Source: Bacillus sp. FJAT-26390
GTDB lineage: Bacteria > Bacillota > Bacilli > Paenibacillales > Paenibacillaceae
Length of the DNA stretch: 64,000 nt
Direction of reading: 5' to 3'
Assembly (NCBI RefSeq): GCF_001682865.1
Contig: NZ_MAQX01000001.1
Location: 434,001-498,000, forward strand
The notes beneath the pieces are model-generated. The model saw only the letters and a program-made list of their open reading frames with translations, searched no databases and had not been told where the DNA came from. The translations under genes were made by a program, and so were the position numbers. This document shows positions 61,848 to 64,000 of the stretch, one piece after another (the stretch's first letter is position 1; each line of letters starts with the position of its first letter).

Positions 61848-62231
61848 TTACCGCTGGAATAGCTCGACCCGTTCACCATCAATCCCGCTTACGAAAAAGT
61901 ATCTGTAGCCGTTCGGCAGAGTTGTAATTTCTTCATCCACAAACGAAACGTCTAGCTGCTTCAAACGTTTGAACTCGGCTTCTATGTCGTCAACCGTTAC
62001 GGCAAAATGATGCACCTTTCCTTCAACCGGAAGGCTATCGTTGTAGCCCTGAACCAATTCCAGATCCGTCTCGTCGGAATCGCCAAAACCGAGAAAAGCC
62101 AGCTCAACAATACCATTTGTATGCTGTATGCGCCCTTTAAGCTCAAATCCGATAATGTTGGTGTAGAAGGCAATGGATGCCTCAATATCTTTAACCATTA
62201 CGCCAACGTGATCAATACGTCTCTTTGTCAT
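61848..62231 (-). CDS. VOC family (glyoxalase-like) protein
   Basis: This 127-residue protein has two beta-alpha-beta-beta-beta modules of the vicinal oxygen chelate superfamily. It opens with RRIDHVGVMVKDIEASIAFYTNIIGFEL, and VHHFAVTVDDIEAEFKRLKQ is in the second module. The metal ligands look like H-x..E (VELA / VELFQR). It resembles methylmalonyl-CoA epimerase or glyoxalase, but the substrate is not known. A GGAGGG site precedes the ATG. Confidence 0.85.
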   Translation of the reverse strand: MTKRRIDHVGVMVKDIEASIAFYTNIIGFELKGRIQHTNGIVELAFLGFGDSDETDLELVQGYNDSLPVEGKVHHFAVTVDDIEAEFKRLKQLDVSFVDEEITTLPNGYRYFFVSGIDGERVELFQR

Positions 62232-62342
62232 CGTTTTTGTTCCCTCCTCAAATTAGCTATAAATATTTTCCTTTATGTATTCAATAAATTTTATCACAAG
62301 GAGAAGAAAATTGTCTATGCGCTGGAATTTGCAGAAAATGGG

Positions 62343-62370
62343 TTGACATTCAAACTCGCCGATTTATAAT
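62343..62370 (+). promoter_or_regulatory. Promoter of the aldo/keto reductase gene
   Basis: TTGACA (62343-62348) and TATAAT (62365-62370) are perfect consensus hexamers with a 16-base spacer. Confidence 0.85.
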
Positions 62371-62424
62371 GATGTTATATCTTAGTAAAAAGGTAGGAAA
62401 AGTTGTGTAAAAGGAGGTTAGCAG

Positions 62425-63384
62425 TTGGAGAAAAGGAAATTAGGCAATAGCGAGCTATTTCCATCGGTTATTGGCTTTGGCGCATGGGCTGCAGGAAAGG
62501 CGGGCTGGGGGGAAGTAGCGGATAACGAAGTCGAAGCTGCCATTCACCGGGCGTATGATTTAGGGATTACTTTTTTTGATACAGCGCCAGTCTATGGATA
62601 TGGGCATTCTGAGCAATTGCTTGGAAAAGTGCTTCAGCCTTTTCGGGAGAAAGTGATTATCGCGACAAAAGCTGGCCTCGAATGGAATACGCAAGGGGAG
62701 GTAAGCGTTAACGTAACGAAAGCGAATATCGTGCGCGAAGTAGAGGAAAGTCTGCGGCGCTTAAATACGGACTATATTGATTTATATCAGATACACGCAC
62801 CGGACTCCAGCGGCAAAACATCCATTGAAGAGACCTTTGAAACGTTGAATCAGTTAGTGGAAGAGGGGAAAATACGTTACATTGGCGTCTCGAATTTTAA
62901 TGTGCAGCAATTGGTTGCAGCGCAAACGGTCAGTTCTATCGTTTCTTTGCAATCGCCGTATAATCTGTTCCAGCGTGATGTAGAACATGCGGCTTTGCCT
63001 TATATCAAACAGCTGAATATCGGATTTATACCATATAGCCCCTTGGCGCAAGGGCTGCTTACGGGGAAATTTAATTATTTAACGAGACTGCCACAGACAG
63101 ATGTGCGCGCGCAGCTAAACCCTTTATTTTCGGAAAAACAATTCGTCAAAAATCTCGTCATCATTGAAACTTTTACCGGCATAGCTAGAGCGATCGGCAA
63201 GCCGCTTAATCAAGTCGCAATTAATTGGTTGTTGTATCGCAAGGAAATTTCAAGCGTCATTGCGGGAGCTAAGACGGTCAAGCAAGTAGAAGAAAATGCA
63301 GCTGCTGCCAGATGGAGCTTAACCAGAGAAGATTATGAGCAAATAAGTCGATTGTTCGAAACGGATTCTTCTTATGCCATTTAA
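62425..63384 (+). CDS. Aldo/keto reductase
   Basis: This NADPH-dependent oxidoreductase has the TIM-barrel fold. Catalytic residues are visible: the Asp and Tyr in FFDTAPVYGYGHSE, the Lys in ATKAGLEW and the His in YQIHAPD. The C-terminal SVIAGAKTVKQVEENA binds the cofactor. Length 319 residues is typical. The TTG at 62425 is chosen because AAGGAGG lies 7 bases upstream. It is monocistronic. The physiological substrate is unknown. Confidence 0.92.
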   Translation: MEKRKLGNSELFPSVIGFGAWAAGKAGWGEVADNEVEAAIHRAYDLGITFFDTAPVYGYGHSEQLLGKVLQPFREKVIIATKAGLEWNTQGEVSVNVTKANIVREVEESLRRLNTDYIDLYQIHAPDSSGKTSIEETFETLNQLVEEGKIRYIGVSNFNVQQLVAAQTVSSIVSLQSPYNLFQRDVEHAALPYIKQLNIGFIPYSPLAQGLLTGKFNYLTRLPQTDVRAQLNPLFSEKQFVKNLVIIETFTGIARAIGKPLNQVAINWLLYRKEISSVIAGAKTVKQVEENAAAARWSLTREDYEQISRLFETDSSYAI

Positions 63385-63397
63385 CTCACAATATTAA

Positions 63398-63434
63398 AAA
63401 AAGGTAGCGGCCTCATGCGAGGCTGCTACCTTTA
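63398..63434. terminator. Terminator after the aldo/keto reductase gene
   Basis: AAAGGTAGCGGCCTC pairs with GAGGCTGCTACCTTT around a 4-base loop; A- and T-runs flank both sides, serving the convergent partial gene as well. Confidence 0.93.
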
Positions 63435-63454
63435 TTGATTATGCTGCAATCCAA

Positions 63455-64000
63455 TTAACTTACGGTTTGCTTCGATGATGGACCAGATTCGCCGTTTGCA
63501 TTTTCCGATGTGACGAAAAAGCTTCCGGTTATGAGTGGTGCAACATACTCAAAGCTCGTTTCCGTGGTGGAGGCGATCCTTGAATATTTTCCATCGTTAT
63601 TTGGACTGTAGTATACATGATATTTTGTCACTTGGTCCGAGACGCTGTTAGAAGCCCAAGTTAGGCGTACGCTAAGATCCGTCTTTGCTGCTTTTAAGTC
63701 CGTCGGAGCAGCAGGTACTGCTGCTGCCGGCGGTTGCTCCCCGCCCGGGTTTTCCCCGCCTGCAGGCGGTGTAGGGATGATTGGCACGTTGCCGTACTGA
63801 ACGAGCTGGCTCGGTGCAGATTCCTTGCCGACAACATCAACCGCGGTTACATAATACGTATAGCTATGGGAGCTGGAGGCGTTGAGCTTCATTCGTTTCT
63901 CAGCACCTGCAATAATGGATTCCCCTTGCTTCTCGTAAGCGCCCTGATTAAGCGATCTGTAGACGCGGTAACCGACGACATCCTTAGCAGCACTGTCGCT
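63455..64000 (-). CDS. Fibronectin type III domain protein, C-terminal part
   Basis: The reading frame is open to the right edge, so this is only the C-terminal 181 residues. One fibronectin type III domain ends in the visible part (YRVYRSLNQGAYEK, then YTYYVTAVDVVGKES), a proline/glycine-rich linker of about 25 residues follows, and a second type III domain reaches the C-terminus (KYHVYYSPNNDGKYSRI). Such domains occur in secreted glycanases and surface proteins; the catalytic part, if any, lies outside the window. Confidence 0.85.
   Translation of the reverse strand, partial: SDSAAKDVVGYRVYRSLNQGAYEKQGESIIAGAEKRMKLNASSSHSYTYYVTAVDVVGKESAPSQLVQYGNVPIIPTPPAGGENPGGEQPPAAAVPAAPTDLKAAKTDLSVRLTWASNSVSDQVTKYHVYYSPNNDGKYSRIASTTETSFEYVAPLITGSFFVTSENANGESGPSSKQTVS

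Overview
The window is a stretch of chromosome from a low-to-medium G+C, endospore-forming Firmicute, most likely Paenibacillus or a close relative. Supporting signs are a Spo0E-like phosphatase, SLH and copper-amine-oxidase-like surface domains, CcpA, a BirA-type biotin operator, a T-box leader, YjcG, YktB, DUF1292 and DUF3892 proteins, strong GGAGG ribosome binding sites, and many GTG/TTG starts. No prophage, insertion sequence or CRISPR array was found. Most of the window is housekeeping and transport genes in short operons closed by clear intrinsic terminators.

Layout. 1-8.5 kb: the end of a chemotaxis receptor, then a five-gene operon with two ABC ATPases, a HlyD-type lipoprotein, a large FtsX-type permease and a solute-binding lipoprotein. 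The second ATPase carries an AbrB-like tail. 8.5-17.4 kb: small conserved genes, a three-tRNA cluster (fMet, a second CAU tRNA, Leu), ung, an SLH protein, an acetyltransferase, tRNA-Val with a partial duplicate of its 3' end about 0.9 kb away, and small genes for a Spo0E-like protein, a YjfB-like protein and others. 17.4-23.4 kb: the biotin operon bioA-D-B-F-H-C behind a promoter and BirA operator. 23.4-32.1 kb: small DUF genes, a metallo-hydrolase, arginine decarboxylase, an MFS pump, and a TetR-regulated ABC exporter with a mirrored pair of operators. 32.3-41.4 kb: an RND pump, YktB, and a two-component system divergent from an ABC exporter, arranged like the B. subtilis lnrJK/lnrLMN genes. 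41.4-49.7 kb: T-box-controlled proS, gnd, aroK, aroA, a CoA-binding protein and a Gln/Asn-rich disordered protein. 49.8-57.3 kb: a PTS IICBA permease coupled to enzyme I, a DJ-1/PfpI protein, VanZ, a zinc-ribbon protein, a possible structured RNA, and ccpA-mtnN. 57.4-61.8 kb: the acetate module acuC and acuA divergent from acsA, with two likely cre sites. 61.8-64 kb: a VOC protein, an aldo/keto reductase and the end of a fibronectin type III protein.

Functional links. CcpA, encoded at 55.6 kb, probably represses acsA and acuA through the two cre-like sites. AcuA and AcuC would switch AcsA off and on by acetylation of its C-terminal lysine. The most striking non-coding feature is a 38-bp unit repeated 15 times without a single change, plus a half unit, which fills the gap between acuA and acuC where B. 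subtilis carries acuB. The most unusual gene set is the first ABC operon.
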